A DNA stretch of 64,000 nt, from the NCBI RefSeq assembly GCF_029626225.1, contig NZ_JARUBP010000001.1:3286001-3350000 (forward strand), given 5' to 3'. Every line of letters begins with the position of its first letter. The stretch's first letter is position 1. Source of the DNA: Asanoa sp. WMMD1127. GTDB taxonomy: Bacteria > Actinomycetota > Actinomycetes > Mycobacteriales > Micromonosporaceae. This document shows positions 56,438 to 64,000 of this stretch, in pieces. The notes under the pieces were generated by a model. The model searched no databases and was not told the origin of the DNA. It saw only the letters and a list, made by a program, of their open reading frames with translations. Position numbers and translations under genes: made by a program.

Positions 56438-57709
56438 TCAGGAGACCGTCTGGTTGGTATCACGAGGGCTCGCCGGTCGGTTGCCTCCCCCCACCGGTGA
56501 ACCTGATTTGTAACCGTTTCGCGTCTGGCCCAGCAACCGATCCCACAGTCGGATGTACGACTTGGCCTGGTGGTCCCAGGCGAGCTGCTCGACGAAGCGC
56601 CGGCGGGCGACCTCGCTCATCGATGCCCGCGCGGCCGCGTCGCTCAACAGCAGGTCGAGCGCCTTCGCGAGCTCGTCCGGCGAGCCGGTCGGCACGTAGA
56701 GGGCCGCGCCCTCCGCGGTGCGCCGGGTCTCCAGCAGGTCGACGGCGACCACCGGAAGCCCGCGGGCGACGTATTCGACGGTCTTGGCCATCGTCGACAG
56801 CTCCGCCATCTTGGTCGGCGGGTCCGGCTGCACGGCGACGGTGGCGGAGTTGAGCAGCGCGTCGACCTCGTCGGCCTCGAGCCAGCCGCGGAACTCGACG
56901 ACGCGGTCGAGGTTGCGGGCGGTGGCCAGCTCGCGCAGCCCCGGCAGGCACTCACCGTCGCCGGCGACGACCAGTCGCCAGTCGGTGTCGCCGCGCAGGC
57001 CGATCAGCTGCTCGGCGGCGAGCACGGCCGCGTCGACGTGGTCCTGGGGGTTGATGACGCCGAGGTAGACGATCGTGTGCGGGCCGCTGCGCGGCGCGTC
57101 GGGCCGGTAGGCGACCTCGGCGATGGTCGGGCCGTTGCGCACCACGACGACCTTGTCGGGCCGCAGGCCGCCGCGGCTGATCGCCAGATCGCGGTAGGAC
57201 TCGTTGGTCGACACCACCGCCGTCGCCCGGCGCCACGACATCTTCTCGAACCACTTGAGGATGGCCAGCACCCGCGGGTTCGGGGTGTCGGTCTTGCACT
57301 CGTAGAGCTCGGGACTCAGGTCGTGGTGGTCGAAGACGAACGGTTTGCCCATCGCCCGCAGCAGGACGGCGAGCACCCAGAAGACGTCGGGCGGGTTGCA
57401 GGCCTGGACCGCGTCGACCCGGGTGCGCAGCATCAGGCCGAGCAGGCGGGTGGTGACCGCGAGCAGGGCCCAGGCGAACTCGAAGGCGAACGACAGCACA
57501 CCGGAACCGGCCAGCGGCTGGGGGAACGACCGGATGTCGGTCGACCGGCTGCCGGGCAGCCTCGTCAGGCCGGCTGAACCCCGCGGGCAGATCACCGTGA
57601 CGCGATAGCCGGCCTCCTCCAAGGCCAGGCACTCGCGGATCACCCTTCGGTCGCGCTCGACCGGCAGGTTGACCACCACGATGACCACGTGCCCCCGCGA
57701 CTTGGTCAT
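56438..57709 (-). CDS. Family 4 glycosyltransferase (first gene of the exopolysaccharide operon)
   Basis: The 423-residue GT-B enzyme begins GHVVIVVVNLPVERDRRVIRECLALEEAGYRVTVICP. It carries the GT4 nucleotide-sugar motif region (VYLGVINPQDHVD, VVAGDGECLPGLRELA, VEFRGWLEADEVDALLNSATVAVQPDPPTKMAEL...KTVEYVARGLPVVAVD) with the E-x7-E-like segment near 310. It resembles enzymes that add GlcNAc or hexoses to lipid-linked intermediates. The ATG at 57709 follows AGAGGTGGAG. Downstream genes run Wzz, Wzy, GT2, GT2 in the same direction. Confidence 0.88.
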   Translation of the reverse strand: MTKSRGHVVIVVVNLPVERDRRVIRECLALEEAGYRVTVICPRGSAGLTRLPGSRSTDIRSFPQPLAGSGVLSFAFEFAWALLAVTTRLLGLMLRTRVDAVQACNPPDVFWVLAVLLRAMGKPFVFDHHDLSPELYECKTDTPNPRVLAILKWFEKMSWRRATAVVSTNESYRDLAISRGGLRPDKVVVVRNGPTIAEVAYRPDAPRSGPHTIVYLGVINPQDHVDAAVLAAEQLIGLRGDTDWRLVVAGDGECLPGLRELATARNLDRVVEFRGWLEADEVDALLNSATVAVQPDPPTKMAELSTMAKTVEYVARGLPVVAVDLLETRRTAEGAALYVPTGSPDELAKALDLLLSDAAARASMSEVARRRFVEQLAWDHQAKSYIRLWDRLLGQTRNGYKSGSPVGGGNRPASPRDTNQTVS

Positions 57710-58060
57710 CTCCACCTCTGGATACTGTGGACAGATTGTGCGCTCCCTTAAGGGAGCCTTAACACAGGCGACGATGCTCTATCCGGGCCGCGCGTGGCAA
57801 GGGCGTCGGAAGGACGAACTGGTGTCGACTTCACTACATGCCCATGGCCGATCGGTCGATTGCTCGTCGGAGTACCGGACCATAGTTGCTGGCGGGACGG
57901 ATGGCCAAATCCCCGTTGCGCCGCCGGATGGTGGGGGTGCGCCGGTTTTGGCCGCAAAGGGTGGTCAGCTATCGGACATCGTCTCCTCTTGATCCAGTAG
58001 CTAGCCTGTGCGCCTGCGCACCGCATGTGCGTACGTGGATCTTCTGGGGGAGGTGGCGCG
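57710..58060. promoter_or_regulatory. Divergent intergenic region between the exopolysaccharide operon and the first sugar dehydrogenase
   Basis: These 351 bases hold no gene. Near the minus-strand operon lies a perfect palindrome (57742-57757) with CACAAT as a possible -10 beside it. Near the plus-strand gene, TTGATC (about 57986) followed by TAGCCT is a weak promoter candidate. GGGGGAGG before ATG 58061 is a clear ribosome site. Confidence 0.4.
57742..57757. promoter_or_regulatory. 16-bp perfect palindrome at the exopolysaccharide promoter
   Basis: GCTCCCTTAAGGGAGC is perfectly self-complementary. On the minus strand it sits between TTAAGG (a weak -35) and CACAAT (a -10 candidate) with a 16-bp spacer, about 30 bases before the GT4 start. 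A dimeric repressor bound here would block the promoter. No regulator gene is adjacent. Confidence 0.55.
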
Positions 58061-61000
58061 ATGACGCGCCCACGACGTCTGCTGCGCACGGTGCTCGCCG
58101 CGGCGTTGGTCGCCGGGGGGCTGGCGGCCCTGGGTCCGGCCGGGCCGGCCGCGGCGACGACGCTGCCGAGCGGCTTCCAGGAACAGATCGTGTTCAGCGG
58201 TCTGAGCCAGCCGACCAACATCGAGTTCTCCCCCGACGGCCGCGTCTTCGTCGCCGAGAAGGGCGGCCGGGTCAAGGTCTACGACAACCTGGCCGACCCG
58301 ACCCCGACGGTCTTCGCCGACCTGTCCACCAACGTCTTCAACGTGTGGGACCGCGGCCTGCTGGGCCTCGCGCTGCCGCCGGACTTCCCGGCGAACCCGT
58401 ACGTATACGTGCTTTACACCTACGACGCCCCGCCCGGCCAGACGGCGCCGTACTGGAACGACAACTGCGGCGACGCCAACAACGGGCAGTGCGTGGTGCA
58501 GGGCAGGCTGTCCCGGCTGCAGGCCGCCGGCAACGTGATGACCGGTGCCGAGCAGGTGCTCATCACCGACTGGTGCCAGCAGTTCCCGAGCCACTCGATC
58601 GGCGACCTCAAGTTCGGCGCCGACGGCATGCTCTACGTCAGCGCCGGAGACGGCGCCAGCTTCAGCGCCACCGACTACGGCCAGCTCGGCAACCCCCGCA
58701 ACCCGTGCGCCGACCCGCCGTCCGGCGTCGGCGGCACGATGAACCCGCCGACCGCCGAGGGTGGCGCGCTGCGCTCCCAGGACGTCCGCTCGACCGGCGA
58801 CCCCACCGGTCTCGACGGCACGGTGCTGCGGCTCAACCCGGCCACCGGCGCGGCCGCGGCCGGCAACCCGCTGGCCGGTTCGGCCGACGCCAACGCCCGC
58901 CGGATCGTCGCCAACGGCCTGCGCAACCCGTTCCGGCTGACGATGCGGCCCGGCACCAACGAGGTGTGGTCGGGCGACGTCGGCTGGAACGTCTGGGAAG
59001 AGATCAACCGGGTGAGCAACCCGACGGCGGGTGTCACCAACTTCGGCTGGCCCTGCTACGAGGGCATGGGCATCATGGGCTCGTACGACAGCGCCAACCT
59101 CAACCTCTGCGAGTCGCTCTACAGCGGCGGCGGGCACACCCAGCCGTACTACACCTACCACCACAGCGGCGCCGTGGTGCCGGGGGAGAACTGCGGCAAC
59201 GGTGGCGACGCGGTCAGCGGCCTGGCGTTCTACCCGAGCAGCGGCGGCAACTACCCGGCGGCGTACGCGGGCGGGCTGTTCTTCGCCGACTACTCGCGCA
59301 ACTGCATCTGGGCGATGAAGCCGGCCACCGCGGGCGGGCTCCCGTCCACCGGGGCGATCGAAGCGTTCGGGCAGGCCGCGGCCGGTCCGGTCGACCTCGC
59401 CGTCGGGCCGGGCGACGAGCTCTACTACGTCGACCTCGGCGGCACGGTCCGGCGGATCCGCTACTTCCCGGGCAACCAGCCGCCGTCCGCCACGTTCAGC
59501 GCCACTCCAGTGGTCGGGCAGCCGCTGCGGGTCGCCTTCGACGGCAGCGCCTCGACCGACGCGGACCCCGCCGACCAGGGCCGGCTCACCTACGCGTGGG
59601 ACTTCACCAACGACGGTTCCACGGACGCGACCGGCGCGACGGCGGCCTTCACCTACGCGGCGGCCGGCAGCTACACGGCCAAGCTCACCGTCACCGACAC
59701 GCTCGGGGCGACGGACACGCACCTGGTGACCATCCAGCCCGGCCGCACCGCGCCGGTCGCCGCGATCGACACCCCGGCCGCCACCACCACGTGGAAGGTC
59801 GGCGACTCGATCGGGTTCACCGGGCACGCGACCGACGCCGAGCAGGGCACGCTGCCCGCCTCGGCGCTGTCGTGGCGGCTGCGGATGCACCACTGCGAGA
59901 GTGTCGGCAACTGCCACATCCACGAGGTGCAGCAGTGGTCCGGGGTGGCGAGCGGGACGTTCGTCGCGCCAGACCACGATTATCCGTCCTATTTGGAGCT
60001 GGAGCTGACCGCGACCGACGCCGACGGGCTGAGCAACACGGTCTCGCGGCAGCTCGACCCCAAGACGGTCGACCTGACGTTCCGCACCAACCCGGCCGGG
60101 CTGCAGCTCAACGTCGGCCCGTTCACCGGCACCACACCGTTCACGCGTACGGTCATCCAGGGTTCGACCAACACGGTCAGCGCGCCGTCGCCGCAGAGCG
60201 CGAGTGGCTCGATCAACACGTTCGCGAGCTGGTCCGACGGCGGGGCCAACAGCCACGTCATCACCGCTCCGACGGCCCCGGCCACCTACACCGCCACGTT
60301 CACCAGCGCGGCCGGCTGCGCCGACAGCTTCGGCTACGTCTGCACCACGCAGACCGGCCAGCCGTTCGCCGCGGCCGACGGCCCGGTGCTGCCGCTGACC
60401 GGCGACGACGCGGTCACCCAGGTCGCCATGCCGTTCCCCTTCCGGCTCTACGGCCAGGAGTACGGCAACGCCTGGGTGTCCACCAACGGGTTCGTGTCGT
60501 TCGTCGACCCGGCCGGCGCGCTCGGCGCCAACGGACCGCTGCCGTCGACCGCCGTGCCGAACGCCGCCGTCTACCCGTTCTGGGACGACCTCGTGCAGCG
60601 GGCCGACTCGACGGTGCGCACCGGCGTGAGCGGCTCGGCGCCCAACCGCAAGTTCACTGTGGAATGGCGCAACAGCGGTTACTACGGCTCGAGTTCCGCG
60701 CGCATCCGGGTCTCCGCCGTGTTCGGTGAGGACGGCAGCATCACCTACCACTACGCCGACCTGTCCACCAACGACCGCGAGGAGGGCAACTCGGCGACCG
60801 TCGGCATCGAGGACGCGTCGGGCACCGTGGGGCTCGCGTACTCGGTCGACCAGCCGGTGTTGCGCGACGGCACCACGGTGACGTTCTCGCCGCCGGGCGG
60901 CACGCCGCCACCGACCTCCGGCACCATCTCCGGCGTGGTCAGTGCCAACGGCGGGCCGCTGGCCGGCGCCACCCTGACGCTCTCGCCGTCGGGGCGCACG

Positions 61001-61738
61001 GCGACCAGCGCGGCCAACGGCGGCTACCAGTTCACCGCGGTGCCACCGGGCCCCTACACGGTCAGCGGCACGGCGCCGGGCGGGTTCACGGGCTCGGCCA
61101 ACGTGACGGTGACCGCGGGCGGCACGCACACGGCCAACCTGACGCTGACCGGGCTGCCGCCGGGGTCGGGCGACTACACGAAGACCACCCAGGCGCGGCC
61201 GTACGTGTCGACGGCGGACGGCACGGTGCTGCCGCTCACGGGCGACGACGCGGTGGCCCAGGTGACCCTGCCGTTCGGCTTCGAGTTCTACGGACAGCAG
61301 CAGAACACGGCCTGGGTGTCCACCAACGGCGTGCTGTCGTTCGTGAACCCCAACGGGGCCACGCCGGACAACACCGCCATCCCGGCGGCGGCGCTGCCCA
61401 ACGCTGCTCTCTACCCCTACTGGGACGACCTCGTGCAGCGCACCGGCAGCGCCGTCCGGACCAAGGTGGTCGGTTCGGCGCCCAACCGGCAGTTCGTCGT
61501 CGACTGGTTCAACACCGGGATGTACGGCTCGTCGTCGGCGCGGATCTCGGCGCAGGTCGTGCTCTCCGAGTCGGGCGAGATCGCCTTCAACTACGCCGAC
61601 CTGGCGACGTCGGCGCGTGAGCGCGGCGACTCGGCGACGGTCGGCATCGAGGACGCGGCCGGCGCCAACGCCGTGCAGCACTCGTTCAACCAGGGCGTGC
61701 TGTCCAACGGCACGGCGGTCGTCTTCACACCGAACTGA
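58061..61738 (+). CDS. Secreted PQQ-type sugar dehydrogenase with PKD and C-terminal beta domains
   Basis: The 1225-residue exported protein starts with a signal peptide (RRLLRTVLAAALVAGGLAALGPAGPAAATT). A six-bladed soluble glucose/sorbosone dehydrogenase propeller follows (about 35-470; GLSQPTNIEFSPDGRVFVAEKGGRVKVYD, HSIGDLKFGADGMLYVSAGDG, NGLRNPFRLTMRPG, GDVGWNVWEEINR). Next come a PKD domain (about 472-565) and an Ig-like region (565-750). Two copies of a beta domain with WVSTNGxxSFVxP and PNAAxYPxWDDLVQR (about 755-950, 1040-1225) flank a carboxypeptidase-regulatory-like domain. It probably oxidises sugars or polysaccharide ends outside the cell. PQQ dependence is inferred from the fold. 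Confidence 0.85.
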   Translation: MTRPRRLLRTVLAAALVAGGLAALGPAGPAAATTLPSGFQEQIVFSGLSQPTNIEFSPDGRVFVAEKGGRVKVYDNLADPTPTVFADLSTNVFNVWDRGLLGLALPPDFPANPYVYVLYTYDAPPGQTAPYWNDNCGDANNGQCVVQGRLSRLQAAGNVMTGAEQVLITDWCQQFPSHSIGDLKFGADGMLYVSAGDGASFSATDYGQLGNPRNPCADPPSGVGGTMNPPTAEGGALRSQDVRSTGDPTGLDGTVLRLNPATGAAAAGNPLAGSADANARRIVANGLRNPFRLTMRPGTNEVWSGDVGWNVWEEINRVSNPTAGVTNFGWPCYEGMGIMGSYDSANLNLCESLYSGGGHTQPYYTYHHSGAVVPGENCGNGGDAVSGLAFYPSSGGNYPAAYAGGLFFADYSRNCIWAMKPATAGGLPSTGAIEAFGQAAAGPVDLAVGPGDELYYVDLGGTVRRIRYFPGNQPPSATFSATPVVGQPLRVAFDGSASTDADPADQGRLTYAWDFTNDGSTDATGATAAFTYAAAGSYTAKLTVTDTLGATDTHLVTIQPGRTAPVAAIDTPAATTTWKVGDSIGFTGHATDAEQGTLPASALSWRLRMHHCESVGNCHIHEVQQWSGVASGTFVAPDHDYPSYLELELTATDADGLSNTVSRQLDPKTVDLTFRTNPAGLQLNVGPFTGTTPFTRTVIQGSTNTVSAPSPQSASGSINTFASWSDGGANSHVITAPTAPATYTATFTSAAGCADSFGYVCTTQTGQPFAAADGPVLPLTGDDAVTQVAMPFPFRLYGQEYGNAWVSTNGFVSFVDPAGALGANGPLPSTAVPNAAVYPFWDDLVQRADSTVRTGVSGSAPNRKFTVEWRNSGYYGSSSARIRVSAVFGEDGSITYHYADLSTNDREEGNSATVGIEDASGTVGLAYSVDQPVLRDGTTVTFSPPGGTPPPTSGTISGVVSANGGPLAGATLTLSPSGRTATSAANGGYQFTAVPPGPYTVSGTAPGGFTGSANVTVTAGGTHTANLTLTGLPPGSGDYTKTTQARPYVSTADGTVLPLTGDDAVAQVTLPFGFEFYGQQQNTAWVSTNGVLSFVNPNGATPDNTAIPAAALPNAALYPYWDDLVQRTGSAVRTKVVGSAPNRQFVVDWFNTGMYGSSSARISAQVVLSESGEIAFNYADLATSARERGDSATVGIEDAAGANAVQHSFNQGVLSNGTAVVFTPN

Positions 61739-61872
61739 GGCGGCCCGTTGCCGGACGGGCGGCCAAGTTCGCCCGTCCGGTCAACGGGACCGGTCACGAA
61801 GCTGACGATCAGATGTCGCTCAGGGCGTCAGCATGTGTTGTCGTCGTCCGCATCGCGGGATGGAGCAGAGCG

Positions 61873-64000
61873 GTGTCGTTGCGCGTTCGGCGGTTCGTCG
61901 CCGGCTTGCTGGCGTTGGTTCTCACCGTGCCGCTGACCGCGGGCGTAGGCGCCGCGCCCGTCGCGGCCGGGCCACCGCCCGCCGGGTTCACCGAGCAGGT
62001 GGTGATGTCGGGGCTGTCCAGCCCGACCAAGCTCGTGTTCGCGCCCGACGGGCGGATCCTGGTCGCGCTGAAGAACGGCGTGATCAAGATCTTCGACAGC
62101 CTGTCGGACACCACCCCGACCGTGTTCGCCGACCTGAGGGACGAGGTCTTCACCTACGGCGACCTCGGCCTGCTCGGCATGACCGTGCCACCGAACTTCC
62201 CGGACTCGCCATGGGTCTACGTCAGCTACACCTACGACGGCCCGATCGGCGGCAGCGCGCCCACCTACAACGACCAATGCGCCGTGCTCGGCGACTGCAT
62301 GGTCAGCAACCGGGTCTCCCGGCTGCGCATCGCCGGCGACGTGATGACCGGCAGCGAGCAGGTGCTGCTGCACGACTGGTGCCACATGTACGAGACGCAC
62401 GCGGTCGGCGACGTCAAGTTCGGTCCCGACGGCGCGCTCTACGTCAGCGGCGGCGACGGCGCCTCGCCCTCGTTCCCCGATTACGGCCAGCGCGGCGCGG
62501 TGCCCAACTCCTGCGGCGACCCCGGCGCCCCGGTCGGCGGCACGATGACCCCGCCGACCGCCGAGGGCGGCGCGCTGCGGTCGCAGGACGTGCGTACCCC
62601 CGGCGACCCGACCGGCCTGTCCGGCACGTTCATCCGCGTCGACCCTGACACCGGCGCCGCGCTCCCGGACAACCCGATGGCCGGCAGCGCCGACCCCAAC
62701 ACCCGCCGGATCCTCGCGTACGGCCTGCGCAACCCGTACCGCTGGGCGTTCCGGCCGGGCACCTCCGAGGTCTGGTTCGGCGACGTGGGCTGGCGGCTCT
62801 GGGAGGAGATCGACCGGCTCGCCGACCCGCTCGCCGGGCCGGTGGAGAACTTCGGCTGGCCCTGTTACGAGGGCGAGGGCCGGCAGAACGGCTACGACTC
62901 GCCCAACCTGGCGCTCTGCGAGAGCCTCTACGCGCAGGGCGCCGGCGCGGTGGTGGCGCCGCAGTACACCTACCACCATGCGGCCGCGGTGGTGTCCGGC
63001 GACGGCTGCCCGACCGGTGGCTCGTCGCCCAGCGCGCTGGCGTTCTACCCGACCAGCGGCGGCAACTACCCGGCGACGTACCGCGGCGCGCTGTTCTGGG
63101 GCGACTACGCGCGGCAGTGCATCTGGGCGATGCTGCCCGGCGCCGGCGGCGTGCCCGACCGCGACCACATCGTGCCGTTCACCTCGACCGCGGCGACGCC
63201 GGTGGACCTGCAGATCGGGCCCGACAACCGGCTCTACTACGTCGACCACAGCGGCGGCACGATCCGCCGGTTCGACTACAACAGCGGCAACCAGCCGCCG
63301 ACCGCGGCGCTGAGCGCGTCGCCGACCGCCGGCAACGCCCCGCTCACGGTCAGCTTCGACGCGTCGGGTTCCACCGATCCCGATGCCGGCGAGGTGCTGT
63401 CCTACCAGTGGGACTTCACCAACAACGGCTCGTGGGACGCGTCCGGCGCGACGGCGTCGTTCACCTACCCGAGTGTCGGCACCTACACGGCGCGGCTGCG
63501 GGTCAGTGACCTCGGCGGGCTGTCGGCCGAGAAGACCGTGCAGATCCTGGTCGGCACCGGCGCACCCACCGCGGTCATCGACACACCGGCGGGCAACCCG
63601 GACTTCAAGGTCGGCGACACCATCTCGTTCGGCGGGCACGCCACCGACCCGCAGCAGGGCAACCTGCCGGCCTCGGCGCTGCACTGGCAGCTGCTGCTCG
63701 AGCACTGCTACGCGGCCGACAACTGCCACACCCACAACGTGCAGGAGTGGGACGGCGTGGCGTCCGGCACGTTCACGGCGCCCGACCACGAGTATCCGTC
63801 CTATCTGGAGCTGAAGCTCACCGCCACCGACAACGGCGGGCTCACCCACACCGTCACGCGCCGGCTCGACCCGCGCAGCGTCGACCTGACGTTCACCAGC
63901 AGCCCGCCGGGGTTGGAGCTGAGCGTCAACGGCGTCCTGGTGACGACACCGGCGACGCGTACGGTGCTGGCCGGTTCCACCAACGCGATCAGCGCGCCGA
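61873..64000 (+). CDS. Second secreted PQQ-type sugar dehydrogenase, cut by the window end
   Basis: The frame starts at GTG 61873 behind GGAG and stays open to the window edge (709 codons). A signal peptide (RRFVAGLLALVLTVPLTAGVGAAPVAA) leads into the same propeller motifs as the gene upstream: GLSSPTKLVFAPDGRILVALKNG, HAVGDVKFGPDGALYVSGGDG, YGLRNPYRWAFRPG, GDVGWRLWEEIDR. A PKD domain and Ig-like region follow. It is a tandem paralogue, similar throughout but diverged, separated by 134 bases. The long antisense open frame here is a codon-bias shadow. Confidence 0.85.
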   Translation, partial: MSLRVRRFVAGLLALVLTVPLTAGVGAAPVAAGPPPAGFTEQVVMSGLSSPTKLVFAPDGRILVALKNGVIKIFDSLSDTTPTVFADLRDEVFTYGDLGLLGMTVPPNFPDSPWVYVSYTYDGPIGGSAPTYNDQCAVLGDCMVSNRVSRLRIAGDVMTGSEQVLLHDWCHMYETHAVGDVKFGPDGALYVSGGDGASPSFPDYGQRGAVPNSCGDPGAPVGGTMTPPTAEGGALRSQDVRTPGDPTGLSGTFIRVDPDTGAALPDNPMAGSADPNTRRILAYGLRNPYRWAFRPGTSEVWFGDVGWRLWEEIDRLADPLAGPVENFGWPCYEGEGRQNGYDSPNLALCESLYAQGAGAVVAPQYTYHHAAAVVSGDGCPTGGSSPSALAFYPTSGGNYPATYRGALFWGDYARQCIWAMLPGAGGVPDRDHIVPFTSTAATPVDLQIGPDNRLYYVDHSGGTIRRFDYNSGNQPPTAALSASPTAGNAPLTVSFDASGSTDPDAGEVLSYQWDFTNNGSWDASGATASFTYPSVGTYTARLRVSDLGGLSAEKTVQILVGTGAPTAVIDTPAGNPDFKVGDTISFGGHATDPQQGNLPASALHWQLLLEHCYAADNCHTHNVQEWDGVASGTFTAPDHEYPSYLELKLTATDNGGLTHTVTRRLDPRSVDLTFTSSPPGLELSVNGVLVTTPATRTVLAGSTNAISAP

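Overview
The window is very GC-rich chromosomal DNA, with genes packed on both strands, many GTG/TTG starts, and short overlaps such as ATGA, GTGA and TGATG. The core gene order points to an actinomycete, most likely Micromonosporaceae (an inference from synteny and protein style; no species is claimed). That order is thrB-rho-rpmE-prfA-prmC-tsaC, then the F-type ATP synthase operon, then DUF2550, a PduO-type cobalamin adenosyltransferase, murA and nucS. Mycobacteria and streptomycetes share most of this block, so the segments that break it stand out as accessory.

Layout. 1-2.65 kb: the end of an RND efflux pump, an MFS transporter, and a two-gene unit (SPFH membrane protein plus small ribbon-helix-helix protein) preceded by a helically phased operator array. 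2.7-18.6 kb: the translation and housekeeping block thrB, rho, rpmE, prfA, prmC, tsaC. It is interrupted between rho and rpmE by a bacterial nitric oxide synthase oxygenase, a 1.5-kb repeat tract and a T4-type polynucleotide kinase-phosphatase. It is interrupted again by an endonuclease V plus HTH/Clp_N regulator pair, a DUF11 surface protein and a diguanylate cyclase. A low-molecular-weight phosphatase and a second Sua5-like gene follow tsaC. 18.5-29.9 kb: an NAD(P)-binding oxidoreductase and the ATP synthase operon. A wall-assembly LCP gene and terminator-like hairpins separate atpC (epsilon) from atpD.

29.9-38.7 kb: carbon and cofactor metabolism. It holds a hydroxybutyryl-CoA dehydrogenase, MurA with the natural Cys-to-Asp change, a cobalamin adenosyltransferase, an ABC-2 exporter and the B12-dependent mutase MeaA, preceded by two perfect DnaA boxes. 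The dehydrogenase, adenosyltransferase and MeaA fit the ethylmalonyl-CoA pathway. Two further repeat tracts lie here. 38.8-43.5 kb: a tight four-gene operon, which is the best candidate for an undescribed system. It encodes an 86-aa helical protein, a 240-aa helical protein, a 973-aa soluble FtsK/EccC-like ATPase with one intact and two apparently degenerate P-loop modules, and a membrane protein. 43.6-52.4 kb: DUF4126, the mismatch endonuclease NucS, an aldehyde dehydrogenase, two alpha/beta hydrolases, a fused double 3-hydroxyacyl-CoA dehydrogenase, a small zinc-ribbon protein and a serine hydrolase.

52.4-57.7 kb: a minus-strand exopolysaccharide operon (GT4, Wzz-like, Wzy/WaaL-like, two GT2) with a 16-bp palindrome at its promoter. 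58.1-64.0 kb: two tandem secreted PQQ-type sugar dehydrogenase paralogues with PKD and other beta-sandwich domains; the second runs off the window. I saw no tRNA, rRNA, IS element or CRISPR array. The long non-coding stretches are repeat tracts, and all three long ones sit between convergent genes.
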